Below are positions 1 through 8,545 of a stretch of 64,000 nt of DNA, one piece after another. A program made the position numbers and the translations under genes. This stretch comes from an uncultured Saprospiraceae bacterium (lineage in GTDB: Bacteria; Bacteroidota; Bacteroidia; Chitinophagales; Saprospiraceae). A model generated the notes under the pieces. The model did no database searches and was not told where the DNA came from. It was given only the letters and a program-made list of their open reading frames with translations. Position 1 is the first letter of the stretch. Every line of letters begins with the position of its first letter. Location of the stretch: the NCBI GenBank assembly GCA_938015595.1, contig CALLPI010000008.1:248001-312000 (forward strand). The letters run 5' to 3'.

Positions 1-271
1 GCAGCAGTTTGAAGTCATAGTAGATGGCCACTTGGCTACGCGCTCCAAGCCCGACCCCCAGGTATTCCTGATAGCGGCAGAGGCCATGGGGTTGCTCCCG
101 GGGCAGTGTATCGTTTTTGAAGATGCTGAAAGCGGAGTGGAGGCGGCATTGCGCGGCGGATTTTATGCCGTAGGCGTGGGCAGCCCAGCGGTGCTGGGCA
201 AGGCGCATTGGGTCATTCCGGGCTTTGAAGGCCTGCATTTCCAAGAGGTACTTCGGCACATCCAGGCTTGA
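1..271 (+). CDS. pgmB: beta-phosphoglucomutase, C-terminal fragment (HAD family)
   Basis: This is the last 89 residues of a HAD-superfamily phosphatase/mutase; the frame is open to the window edge, so the start lies upstream. The segment SKPDP carries the conserved HAD motif III lysine and VFEDAESGVEAA is motif IV with the metal-binding acidic pair, both in the form typical of beta-phosphoglucomutases. The enzyme would convert beta-glucose-1-phosphate to glucose-6-phosphate in the cytoplasm. It is followed after 30 bases by a GH65 phosphorylase, whose product is beta-glucose-1-phosphate, so the pair forms a classic phosphorolytic disaccharide module. Another HAD phosphatase cannot be excluded without the N-terminus, but the neighbour supports the call. 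Confidence 0.85.
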   Translation, partial: QQFEVIVDGHLATRSKPDPQVFLIAAEAMGLLPGQCIVFEDAESGVEAALRGGFYAVGVGSPAVLGKAHWVIPGFEGLHFQEVLRHIQA

Positions 272-301
272 TTCTTTTGAGTAAATACCACCCTGAACAA
301 T

Positions 302-2626
302 ATGAAAACCTACATCCAGCGCCACGAGTGGCAGATTATTGAAGAGGGATTCAACCCAGCGTTCAATCGAATTTCTGAAAGTCTTTTTTCCATAGGCAAT
401 GGCCGAATGGGGCAGCGTGCCAACTTTGAGGAACGCTACAGCGGCGACTCCCTCCAGGGTAGCTACGTGGCTGGCGTATATTATCCCGATAAAACCCGCG
501 TAGGCTGGTGGAAAATCGGTTACCCAGAGTATTTTGCCAAAGTGCTCAATGCGCCCAGTTGGATCGGCATTGACATTGCTTTCGACGGCGAGATATTCGA
601 CCTGGCATACTGTGAGGTGGAGCAATTCCGTCGCGTACTCGATATGCAAAATGGCCGTCTGGAGCGCCGTGTCATTGCCCGAATGCCCGATGGCCGCCGC
701 GTGGAAATCCAGTCGTGCCGCCTATGTAGCATTGCCGACGACGAAACCGGAGCCATTCGCTACAGCGTTAAACCGCTCAATTTTTCGGGTACCCTATCCA
801 TTACCTCTTACATCAATGCTGATGTAGTAAACCAGGATGCCAACTACGGGGAGAAGTTTTGGGTAGAAGTAGAAACCAGCACTAAGCGGAGCCAGGCCTA
901 CGTCACTGCCGAAACCCGCAAAACTGAGTTTCAGGTATGTACTGGCATGCGCTTTTCCATCTTCCAGCAGGGCCAAAAAGTGCGCTTTGACTCCATGTAC
1001 GTACATCGGGACAAATACGCTGGCCGCAGCGTGGACATTAAGTGCGAGAAAGGCAAAGAAACCGTCATTTACAAATATGCAGGGGTGGTTTCTTCGCTCA
1101 ACTACCCTAAGTCAGAGCTAATGGACCGCTGCCAGCAAGCCGTCAAGCGTGCCTACGACAAGGGCTTCGACCTCATACTGGAGGAGCAGGCAGCGGCTTG
1201 GGCAGCTAAGTGGGCCGAAGCCGACATCCGCATTGAAGGAGATGTGGCTGCGCAGCAAGGCATACGTTTCAATATCTTTCAGCTTTACCAAACTTACACC
1301 GGAGAAGACGACCGGCTCAATATCGGGCCCAAGGGCTTCACCGGCGAAAAATACGGCGGTAGTACTTACTGGGACACCGAAGCCTACTGCCTGCCTTTTT
1401 ACCTGGCTACGGCCGCCCCCCACGTGGCTCGCAACTTGCTCCTCTATCGCTATCGCCACCTGCCCAAAGCTATTGAAAATGCCCAGAAACTGGGCTTCGG
1501 CCAGGGTGCAGCCCTCTATCCCATGGTGACTATGAACGGCGAAGAGTGCCACAACGAATGGGAGATTACCTTTGAGGAAATCCATCGCAATGGCGCTATT
1601 GCCTACGCCATTTATGACTATATCCGCTACACTGGCGAGCAAGAATACCTCATTGAGTACGGTGCCGAGGTGCTCCTGGGCATTGCCCGCTTCTGGGCGC
1701 AGCGCGTACATTTTTCTACTGCCAAACAGCAGTATGTCATGCATGGTGTCACTGGGCCCAACGAGTACGAAAACAACGTGAACAACAACTGGTACACCAA
1801 CTACGTAGCCGTGTGGTGTATGCAGTATGCCGCCCAGGCATTGGGCTATGTGAAGCAACAAGCGCCCGAGCGATACGCTCAGCTGGCTGCCAAAACCGCC
1901 TTTGACGAAGCCGCTGAACTGGCCCAATGGCGCGATATTGCCACCCGCATGTATTTGCCACAAGACCCTGAGCGCGGTATTTTTTTGCAGCAGGAAGGGT
2001 TTCTGGACAAAGACATCTACCCGGCCTCCCAAATCCCCGCAGAGCAGCGTCCGCTGAACCAAAACTGGTCGTGGGATCGCATCTTGCGCTCCTGTTTCAT
2101 CAAGCAGGCCGACGTACTGCAGGGGCTGTACTTTTTTGAAGACCACTTCTCAGAGGAGGAAATCCGGCGCAACTTTGACTTTTACGAGCCGCTCACGGTG
2201 CATGAGTCTTCGCTTTCGCCTTGCGTGCATGCCATTCTTGCTGCCCGCCTGGGCAAGGAAGAAAAAGCCTACGAAATGTATCTGCGCACTGCCCGCCTCG
2301 ACCTGGACGACTACAACAACGATACCGAAGACGGGTGCCATATCACCAGTATGGCCGGCACTTGGATGGCTTTTGTCAAAGGCTTCGGTGGTATGCGGGT
2401 GTATGATGGAGTTGTGCAGTTCAGTCCTATGATTCCTCGGCAATGGGTGTCTTATTCTTTTAAGGTGCGCTTCCGGGGGGCGGTATTGCACGTCAAAGTG
2501 AGGCAGGGGCAAGTTGCAGTATCCAATCTTTCTGAACGCGCATTGGCGCTAAAACTCTATGGAAAGACCTATGCACTGGAGGCAGGCCAGGAGTTGAGTG
2601 TATTATCTGCTGCCACTGAGGGCTGA
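302..2626 (+). CDS. GH65 disaccharide phosphorylase (maltose/kojibiose/nigerose/trehalose phosphorylase type)
   Basis: 774 residues, the usual GH65 length, with no signal peptide, so cytoplasmic. Residues 417-431 (HNEWEITFEEIHRNG) hold the acidic catalytic segment of inverting GH65 phosphorylases; YWDTEAY near 357 and the GPNEYENNV stretch further on are also family hallmarks. The enzyme would phosphorolyse an alpha-glucosyl disaccharide to glucose and beta-glucose-1-phosphate, which the upstream beta-phosphoglucomutase channels to glycolysis. Maltose is the commonest substrate of this subfamily, but linkage specificity cannot be read from sequence by eye. It points towards the thioredoxin pair and is separated from it by a strong hairpin at 2698. 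Confidence 0.88.
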   Translation: MKTYIQRHEWQIIEEGFNPAFNRISESLFSIGNGRMGQRANFEERYSGDSLQGSYVAGVYYPDKTRVGWWKIGYPEYFAKVLNAPSWIGIDIAFDGEIFDLAYCEVEQFRRVLDMQNGRLERRVIARMPDGRRVEIQSCRLCSIADDETGAIRYSVKPLNFSGTLSITSYINADVVNQDANYGEKFWVEVETSTKRSQAYVTAETRKTEFQVCTGMRFSIFQQGQKVRFDSMYVHRDKYAGRSVDIKCEKGKETVIYKYAGVVSSLNYPKSELMDRCQQAVKRAYDKGFDLILEEQAAAWAAKWAEADIRIEGDVAAQQGIRFNIFQLYQTYTGEDDRLNIGPKGFTGEKYGGSTYWDTEAYCLPFYLATAAPHVARNLLLYRYRHLPKAIENAQKLGFGQGAALYPMVTMNGEECHNEWEITFEEIHRNGAIAYAIYDYIRYTGEQEYLIEYGAEVLLGIARFWAQRVHFSTAKQQYVMHGVTGPNEYENNVNNNWYTNYVAVWCMQYAAQALGYVKQQAPERYAQLAAKTAFDEAAELAQWRDIATRMYLPQDPERGIFLQQEGFLDKDIYPASQIPAEQRPLNQNWSWDRILRSCFIKQADVLQGLYFFEDHFSEEEIRRNFDFYEPLTVHESSLSPCVHAILAARLGKEEKAYEMYLRTARLDLDDYNNDTEDGCHITSMAGTWMAFVKGFGGMRVYDGVVQFSPMIPRQWVSYSFKVRFRGAVLHVKVRQGQVAVSNLSERALALKLYGKTYALEAGQELSVLSAATEG

Positions 2627-2697
2627 CGAGGCGCTTGGCAAGAAAAAAGGAGAGAGAGGAGCCTTATTGAAAGGCAGGTGGAAGCCTCGCCTAAATG

Positions 2698-2727
2698 GCA
2701 GACGCGAGATAAGAATCTCGCGTCTGC
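2698..2727. terminator. 13-bp perfect hairpin between convergent genes
   Basis: GCAGACGCGAGAT and its exact reverse complement flank a four-base loop (AAGA). It lies between the ends of the rightward GH65 gene and the leftward thioredoxin-like gene, which is where a bidirectional terminator is expected. Neither side has a clear T-run, so it may stop transcription weakly or act as an mRNA 3' end stabiliser. Confidence 0.7.
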
Positions 2728-2732
2728 TTCGT

Positions 2733-2740
2733 TATCTTTG
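2733..2740 (+). promoter_or_regulatory. orphan Bacteroidota -7 element (TATCTTTG)
   Basis: TATCTTTG is a perfect match to the TAnnTTTG consensus and follows the 2698 hairpin. No rightward gene lies downstream before the 3' end of the leftward thioredoxin gene, so if active it would make an antisense transcript. No clear -33 TTTG at standard spacing was found; it may be chance. Confidence 0.25.
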
Positions 2741-2826
2741 TACTATTGGTGCGCGGAAAATAGCTGCCAGTGAGGGAGCAACTCCCCTCTCCTCCTAGCC
2801 AATTAGTGTGTGGAGGTTGTATTGCC

Positions 2827-3450
2827 TCAGTGAGCTGTCTTCTTCTTCACTTTAATAGTGCACCCTACGGCTTTGACTTGGGCTGGTTCAGGATTTTTGC
2901 CAGCTTCCAGGGCGGCGATGGCGTCTTCTACGTAGCGCTTGGTCACGGCGGAGGCATCCTGGGCGTTGTCGTCAATGGCGCCAGTGTAGCGTAGTGTCAG
3001 GTTTTTATCTAGCAGATATACTTCGGGCGTGCGGGAAGCGCCGTATTGAGGATAGACTTTCTGACCTTCGTCAAAGAGATACACAAATGGGAAGTTTTTT
3101 TCTTTGGCGCGCACTTGCATTTTGTCAAAGGCATCGCCTGGCTGAACTTCGGGGTCGTTGGGCTGGATAGCCACTACGGGGTAGCCCTCGGGCGCGAATT
3201 TGTTGTGCAGGTCAATAATGCGGTCTTCATACATTACGGCGTAGGGGCAGGTATTGCAGGTGAATATGACGATATAGCCTTTCACATTTTTCATGCTGGC
3301 CAGGGACACCATTTGCCCGTCTACATTTTTGAGCTGGAAATCGGGTGCTTTATCGCCGACTTTGAGGCCAGTGTTAGCAGGCAAGGCGGCAGCGGCCCAC
3401 AGTGCCAGGGCGGCAAGCATAGGAAGCGCGAACAGGAAGTTTTTTTTCAT
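2827..3450 (-). CDS. exported thioredoxin-fold (redoxin family) protein
   Basis: 207 residues from the ATG at 3450; a longer open frame exists, but this ATG is followed by a proper signal peptide (MKKNFLF then a hydrophobic stretch to about residue 24). The mature part has VGDKAPDFQL, typical of AhpC/TSA-redoxin domains, and the redox motif C65-N-T-C68 followed by PYA. This CNTCP form marks a Bacteroidota thioredoxin family of unknown substrate. The lysine-rich C-terminal tail is unusual. It follows another thioredoxin gene after 16 bases in an apparent two-gene operon, suggesting shared extracytoplasmic thiol-disulfide work. Confidence 0.8.
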   Translation of the reverse strand: MKKNFLFALPMLAALALWAAAALPANTGLKVGDKAPDFQLKNVDGQMVSLASMKNVKGYIVIFTCNTCPYAVMYEDRIIDLHNKFAPEGYPVVAIQPNDPEVQPGDAFDKMQVRAKEKNFPFVYLFDEGQKVYPQYGASRTPEVYLLDKNLTLRYTGAIDDNAQDASAVTKRYVEDAIAALEAGKNPEPAQVKAVGCTIKVKKKTAH

Positions 3451-3466
3451 GATTTGAATTCGTGTT

Positions 3467-4015
3467 TTACAGGTTAACGAATGTCTTGACAATAGTTTCG
3501 AGTTCTTCATAGTCCCCCAGTTCCTGAAGGATGAGGTGCTTGTGCGGCCCCTTGCGCACGATAGTGATGGGTATGGCGCCACTCCATTGCGAACTCACCT
3601 GATCAATCCAGGTATTGTAGTTGTTGTCGGTGAGGGCAATGACTTGCGACTGAATATTGCGCTCGGCCACGAAAGGTACGAGCTTGGATTCCAGTTGGCG
3701 GGCAAAGTCCAGACTTACAAGCAGCACTTTTACCTTTTGGTTGCGGTAGGCTTGGTGGAGTTGCTCGAAGTAGGGCATTTCCTGCACACAGGGTTTGCAC
3801 CAAGTAGCCCAAAAATTGATGACATAGGTAGTGTCATTGTGTAGGTTGAGTTGAGGTGCAAGAGCGTCAAATTTATCGTACACGGGTATTTGGCCCAACA
3901 TGCGTGCTGGCGCTGGGGCTTGCACGCCCTTAATTGTCAGGTCAGATGCTGGTTCCTGGGCGGTGGCTGTCAGCGGAGCAGCAAGCAGCAAACCGAAAAG
4001 CCATAAGTTTCTCAT
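3467..4015 (-). CDS. TlpA/ResA-type periplasmic thioredoxin
   Basis: 182 residues from the ATG at 4015, chosen because MRNLWLFGLLL...TAQ forms a clean signal peptide; the 20 upstream in-frame residues look like leader sequence. The domain shows the TlpA pattern: INFWATWCKPC with Cys73 and Cys76 as the CXXC pair, then VKVLLVSLDF and a cis-proline region near IPITIV. Such proteins reduce periplasmic or outer-membrane cysteines, for example during cytochrome c maturation. It is the first gene of the pair with the 2827-3450 thioredoxin. Confidence 0.85.
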   Translation of the reverse strand: MRNLWLFGLLLAAPLTATAQEPASDLTIKGVQAPAPARMLGQIPVYDKFDALAPQLNLHNDTTYVINFWATWCKPCVQEMPYFEQLHQAYRNQKVKVLLVSLDFARQLESKLVPFVAERNIQSQVIALTDNNYNTWIDQVSSQWSGAIPITIVRKGPHKHLILQELGDYEELETIVKTFVNL

Positions 4016-4219
4016 AGTGCGGCAAATAATGTTCGTACAATTATAACGCAAAAACGGCAGGGTTGTTGTGGGCATTTAGCAGGAGGGACAGTACGGTCTT
4101 TGCGGTCCTTTACTTTCTTTGCCAATCTTTTGTGCGTGAACCGGCGCAATGTCGTCTTTGCCAGAGTTGGCACAGAAAGCGGTTGGATGATGGCACATTT
4201 CTCATATACATTGAGCAAT

Positions 4220-4267
4220 GCCAAGTTTTGTACATGATTTGCGGATGTTGTGCTCAAAAAACTTGGC
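4220..4267. repeat. dispersed palindromic repeat, copy 1 (48 bp)
   Basis: Starts GCCAAGTTTTGTACATGATT, contains TGCGGATGTTGTG and ends AAAACTTGGC, so the ends are inverted repeats of each other. The same element recurs at 11362-11407 and 33491-33536. This copy is slightly degenerate on the right arm (an extra AA and a C-to-T-type change near GCTC). It is followed by GAAGTATA, also found after copy 2. Confidence 0.85.
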
Positions 4268-4278
4268 GAGTCGAAGTA

Positions 4279-4286
4279 TATCTTTG
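4279..4286 (+). promoter_or_regulatory. possible -7 promoter element (TATCTTTG)
   Basis: A perfect TAnnTTTG match 12 bases after the palindromic repeat. The next rightward gene starts at 4538, implying a long leader if this is its promoter. It may instead be part of the repeat's flanking sequence. Confidence 0.35.
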
Positions 4287-4537
4287 ATGGTAACGTTTGG
4301 GTATGCTCAAAACTGCGAGTTTCGAAGCCGTAGGCTTTGGGCAAAAAGATCCTGCTTGGAGAATAAATATGAGGAAAATTGAAATTCGCCTTCTTGGATA
4401 CGAAACATTTTTAAATTTATAGCGCCGAGAATCATAGCTCACGGCTTGCCACTTGAGGAATAAACGAGGCTATGGCAATATACAGAGGCTAATAGCTGGC
4501 AAAATTGCCCTTTGGCAAGGAGCACTGCACAGACAGT

Positions 4538-5119
4538 ATGTCAAAACAGAACATTTTACATAAACCATCGCGCCGGCAAAGGCAAGCCCGCGCACTGCGT
4601 TGGGTGCGCAAGATTCATCGGGTGGCAGGTATTTCGCTCTTTGGCTTTTTCTTTGTAGTGGCCGTTACAGGGCTGTTGCTGGGCTGGAAAAAGCACAGCG
4701 GTGGGCTTATCCTGGCCAAGTCTTACAAGGGGTCCAGCACTGAGATGTTGGCCTGGCTACCTATAGATAGCCTACATCGTATAGCTTGCAAAGCCTTGCA
4801 CGAGCAGGTAAACCCTCAACTTTCTTTGAAGTTAGACCGCATAGACATCCGCCCTGACAAAAGTATGGTCAAATTCGTATTTGCTGAGCATTTCAACGCG
4901 CTGCAATTAGACTTAGCCACTGGTAAGGTGCTCCATCTCGAAAAACGCCGCGCCGACTTCATCGAAAAGGTACACGACGGCTCCATTCTCGATCACTACT
5001 TGGGCACGAGTAACGGCCAGCTCAAACTTCTATATGTCTCGTTGCTGGGTACGGCACTGATGGTATTTACCATTACGGAGTTTTGGATGTGGTATGGGCC
5101 TAAGCGGATGCGGGGATAA
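4538..5119 (+). CDS. PepSY-associated transmembrane protein
   Basis: 193 residues from the ATG at 4538, preferred over an upstream TTG because it begins a basic N-terminus (MSKQNILHKPSRRQRQ). Layout: basic cytoplasmic start, transmembrane helix at about 28-50, an extracytoplasmic PepSY-like region with a short alpha-beta pattern (DLATGKVLHLEKR, then FIEKVHDGSILDHYLG), and a second helix near 165-187. The HDG and similar motifs match the PepSY_TM family, often linked to iron/siderophore reduction or flavin reductase partners. No such partner is adjacent, so the role here is unknown. Confidence 0.7.
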   Translation: MSKQNILHKPSRRQRQARALRWVRKIHRVAGISLFGFFFVVAVTGLLLGWKKHSGGLILAKSYKGSSTEMLAWLPIDSLHRIACKALHEQVNPQLSLKLDRIDIRPDKSMVKFVFAEHFNALQLDLATGKVLHLEKRRADFIEKVHDGSILDHYLGTSNGQLKLLYVSLLGTALMVFTITEFWMWYGPKRMRG

Positions 5120-5384
5120 GGAGAGGGCGCCCAAAATCGGACTATACTCCTTAAAATTGCATATACACCTCTGCGCCGAAAGCTATATCAGTAAAGTGCA
5201 AATGCACCAAATAATTACTTGATTTTTAGCATTTTGTCGTGTAGTTTTTGAGTCTGCTCTGCTTTGCTTTTTCGCCTGTATATACAATGTATATGCGATA
5301 GTGTGCTTCAGATGCCATTAAGTTTACGGTGCATTCTGCTTTTTGCCTGTATTGGCAGGCTTTTGCGGCATAAAAATCTTTTGT

Positions 5385-8300
5385 ATGAAAAATTGCGCAC
5401 AAAAAATTGTGCTGGTATTTGTTTTGGCCGGCATTTCCTTCCTGTTGCCTGCTCAGCCTGACAGGGTGTTCTTAGAAAAAAATGACAATGGAATAAAGCT
5501 GATGGTCAATGGCCGGGACTTCATGGTCAACGGCATTAACTGGGATTACTTTCCAATAGGAACCAACTACTCGTACAGCTTATGGAACGCGCCCGATGCT
5601 TTCATCAAGAGAGCCCTGGACGATGAGATGTCGTTGCTCAGAAGCATGGGGGTCAATACTATTCGGGTTTACACCGGCATACAGCCCAAGTGGATCAAGT
5701 ACATCTACGAAGAGTACGGCATTTACACCATGCTCAACCACTCTTTTGGTCGCTATGGCCTTACCCTCAACGGAGCTTGGTTTCAAAACACGGAGTATGC
5801 CGATGCGCGGGTGCGCGAGTTGCTGCTTCAGGAAGTAAGCCAACTGGCGCAGGAATATAAAAACACACCTGGCCTGCTGCTGTACCTGCTGGGCAATGAA
5901 AACAACTACGGTCTGTTTTGGGATGGCGCCGAAACGGAGGATATACCTTTGGAGAACAGGCGAGCCACTCAACGCGCACGATCTATGTACAAGCTATTCA
6001 ATGAGGCAGCTTTGGCTATGAAAGCCATTGACCCTTTACATCCGGTGGCGATATGCAACGGCGACCTGTTGTTTCTGGACATCATCGCGCAGGAATGTAA
6101 GGACGTGGATGTCCTGGGTATCAATGTGTACCGGGGGGCTTCCTTCACTGACCTCTACACTCGCGTAGAAAAAGAGTACGGCAAGCCCGTATTGCTCACT
6201 GAGTTTGGCTCTGATGCTTTCAATGCCATTACTATGGAGGAAGATCAGCAAGCCCAGGCTTGGTACCTGAAGAGCAACTGGCAGGAGATTTACGAAAACG
6301 CTGCTGGCTTGGGCAAGTCGGGCAACTCGTTGGGTGGGTTTACTTTTCAGTTTAGCGATGGCTGGTGGAAATATGGCCAAACCAAAAACCTGGACGTGCA
6401 CGATACCAACGCCTCTTGGTCGAACGGTGGCTACCTGTTTGACTACCAGCCTGGCCAAAACAATATGAACGAAGAGTGGTTTGGCATCTGTGCTAAAGGC
6501 CCGACCAACGCGCAGGGCTTCTATCAACTCTACCCCAGGGCGGCTTACTACGTGCTCAAGGAGGTGCACCGGCTCAATCCTTATGCTGCCGGAATGAACC
6601 CGAGTATGATTAAAAAACACTTCGACAATATCCTGATCATGGACGCTGTGCTCAGCGCCCGGGCCGACAAGGCCGCACTGGAGGCGGAAAAGAACAAAAA
6701 AATCAGATTGAGCCGTCTCACAGCGGAGTTGAGTACTTTCAATACCGGCGGCAGCCTGATCTCCACGCCCAGAGCCCCTGTGCCCAACAGCCAGGTATTT
6801 CCCAACCAACTGGGTTTTGACCACATGCAGTCCTTCTTTGTGGGCGTAGAAGCCAATCCGGCCTCTAACATGCGTGCCAATGTGGAGGTGAACGTCCTGG
6901 GCAATGTAGCCCAGAACCCGATTGACCAAATATTTTACGAAAATCGCGGCCGCCCCCTTGCTGTGCGCACGCCTAATGGCCACGTCAACCTGGAGGCCAA
7001 CAACCGCGTCCAGGTGTATCGCGCCGAGTACCACTGGAATCACAAGTGGTTTGATCTACATGGGTTTTACCGCACGGGGCACTACCACTGGGGCTACGAA
7101 GGCGACTTCTTCGGCTTGTACCAGGAAGCCAACTACGGCCCCGTAATTGACATTTACAACGGCATTGCACCCTTTGGGTTTGAAATGGAAGGCAAGAGGC
7201 AATTGCATGGCCTCAAGGCGGCATTTGGCCCGCAGTTGTGGTGGGGCGCCAACCCAGCCTTATTGCTTAAGTACAGCAAAACCCTGGCGGGTGTAAACCT
7301 AACGGGCGTTTTTCACGAAGACTTGGAGCAACTAGGCCTCACCGAAAGTTCCTTTGCTATACCCCAGCCCCAAACCCGCCGCATGACCTTGCACGCTGGC
7401 AAGAAACTGGGTAAGCTGGGTATTGATCTCGGCGGCATCTGGGGAGGACAGCCGCTACAAGGCAGGCCGTTCCAGTTGGTCAGGGGCAAGGAAGGCAACT
7501 ACACAGTGTACGAAGACGTCATTCGCCCAGAAGACAACTGGGGCGGCAAAGTGAAACTCACCTACGAGGGCGGCAAGTTTAAGTGGTATGTGCAATCGGC
7601 GGTGATGGGCCTGGTAGCCAATGGCGGCCCCAACTACACCCAGACCTTCACTGGCTGGAAACTCAAAGATAGCGGCAGCGGCAACCAGTACAACTTCCTG
7701 TCGGGGTTTACCTACAACATTGGCAACCTGCAAATTGCGCCCAACTTCCTGTGGCAAAAACCCATTGAAGGCCCCATTCCTGCCGATGTACCCGCGCCAG
7801 GCCGCCCGCGCAACATCCTGGACGACCCCTTCGTGGTGCGGGGCAACCGCGAGCAGGTAGCCGGCGAGATTCTCTTCACCTACGACCCCACTCCCTCCAG
7901 TTGGATGTACCAGTGGGATAGCGACCGCTCGGAAGACGCCAAATTTGCCCTGAGTACCGGGTTCGTCTATCGCCACCTGCCCACTACCCAAGATGCGGCC
8001 ATTGGTATCTTGCCAGACGGGCGCACGGTATTTGCCTTTCCGGGCGCCGCCCCTGCCCAGGATTTGTGGGAAGTGCACGCGCGGGTGGTGTCTAAGTGGA
8101 GCAGTAAGTTTGGCCTCATTGCAAATCTTTACGCCGGCGACGCCCAGGCCAACGGCAGCGATACCAGAACCATACGTCGCTATGGTATAGATGTGCGCGT
8201 GATTTCTGGCTCGGTCAAGTTACATTCCTTCCTTAAGCTCAACGACTGGGGGCCTTACGACTATCACCGTGACTTCAACCTGACCTTCCCGCTCCAACTC

Positions 8301-8531
8301 ATGGCAGACGCCTCCATCTCGGTGGGTAAACCCGACTGGTTCCACCTGCCGGATACCCGCATAGGCGTGCGAGGGCTATGGCGTACGCTCAACCAGTACT
8401 CGCCGCGCTATGCGCCCACCCAAACCCTAAACGGCGGCAACAACCTAGGCCCCGACCCCAACGCCATCGGCTTTGACAATGGCAACGAATGGGAAATCAG
8501 AACCTATATAATCATCAATGTTGGCAAATAA
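5385..8531 (+). CDS. clan GH-A glycoside hydrolase fused to predicted outer-membrane beta-barrel
   Basis: 1048 residues from the ATG at 5385, which starts a signal peptide ending near PAQ. Residues about 30-430 form a (beta/alpha)8 hydrolase like the catalytic part of GH2/GH5 enzymes: the acid/base is Glu172 in LLGNENN and the likely nucleophile Glu273 in LLTEFGS. A charged linker (about 440-460) leads to roughly 580 residues with alternating aromatic/polar strands, many Gly, Trp and Tyr turns, and a C-terminus IRTYIIINVGK, as in outer-membrane barrels. A cell-surface or periplasm-facing glucan hydrolase tethered to its own pore is the reading. The first gene of the beta-glucan operon, 14 bases from the next. 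The exact GH family was not assigned. Confidence 0.7.
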   Translation: MKNCAQKIVLVFVLAGISFLLPAQPDRVFLEKNDNGIKLMVNGRDFMVNGINWDYFPIGTNYSYSLWNAPDAFIKRALDDEMSLLRSMGVNTIRVYTGIQPKWIKYIYEEYGIYTMLNHSFGRYGLTLNGAWFQNTEYADARVRELLLQEVSQLAQEYKNTPGLLLYLLGNENNYGLFWDGAETEDIPLENRRATQRARSMYKLFNEAALAMKAIDPLHPVAICNGDLLFLDIIAQECKDVDVLGINVYRGASFTDLYTRVEKEYGKPVLLTEFGSDAFNAITMEEDQQAQAWYLKSNWQEIYENAAGLGKSGNSLGGFTFQFSDGWWKYGQTKNLDVHDTNASWSNGGYLFDYQPGQNNMNEEWFGICAKGPTNAQGFYQLYPRAAYYVLKEVHRLNPYAAGMNPSMIKKHFDNILIMDAVLSARADKAALEAEKNKKIRLSRLTAELSTFNTGGSLISTPRAPVPNSQVFPNQLGFDHMQSFFVGVEANPASNMRANVEVNVLGNVAQNPIDQIFYENRGRPLAVRTPNGHVNLEANNRVQVYRAEYHWNHKWFDLHGFYRTGHYHWGYEGDFFGLYQEANYGPVIDIYNGIAPFGFEMEGKRQLHGLKAAFGPQLWWGANPALLLKYSKTLAGVNLTGVFHEDLEQLGLTESSFAIPQPQTRRMTLHAGKKLGKLGIDLGGIWGGQPLQGRPFQLVRGKEGNYTVYEDVIRPEDNWGGKVKLTYEGGKFKWYVQSAVMGLVANGGPNYTQTFTGWKLKDSGSGNQYNFLSGFTYNIGNLQIAPNFLWQKPIEGPIPADVPAPGRPRNILDDPFVVRGNREQVAGEILFTYDPTPSSWMYQWDSDRSEDAKFALSTGFVYRHLPTTQDAAIGILPDGRTVFAFPGAAPAQDLWEVHARVVSKWSSKFGLIANLYAGDAQANGSDTRTIRRYGIDVRVISGSVKLHSFLKLNDWGPYDYHRDFNLTFPLQLMADASISVGKPDWFHLPDTRIGVRGLWRTLNQYSPRYAPTQTLNGGNNLGPDPNAIGFDNGNEWEIRTYIIINVGK

Positions 8532-8545
8532 AAAAGATACGCAAC

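Larger units (their letters stand above)
4016..4537. other. intergenic region of about 520 bases between divergent genes
   Basis: This stretch separates the leftward thioredoxin pair from the rightward PepSY gene. It holds one copy of the dispersed palindromic repeat (4220-4267) and a perfect -7 element (4279-4286). Short frames reading through it have no recognisable protein features and mostly translate the repeat. Nothing else with support was seen. Confidence 0.6.

Noticed and set aside
1118-2146. 342-codon leftward frame opposite the GH65 gene
   Set aside because: Lies wholly inside the GH65 coding region and has no recognisable motif; composition mirrors the complementary strand of the real gene.
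4063-4287. short rightward frame with MICGCCAQK-like segment, similar to one at 11370
   Set aside because: The similarity arises because both translate the palindromic repeat; there is no coding evidence.
5278-5296. GTATATACAATGTATATGC inverted repeat upstream of the GH/barrel gene
   Set aside because: Only a six-base arm in AT-rich DNA; it could be an operator, but nothing else supports it.
5345-5360. GCCTG/CAGGC hairpin with flanking T-runs in the leader of the GH/barrel gene
   Set aside because: A five-base stem is too weak to call an attenuator.
6036-7043. 335-codon leftward frame opposite the GH/barrel gene
   Set aside because: A shadow of the conserved hydrolase; no domain, no start signal.
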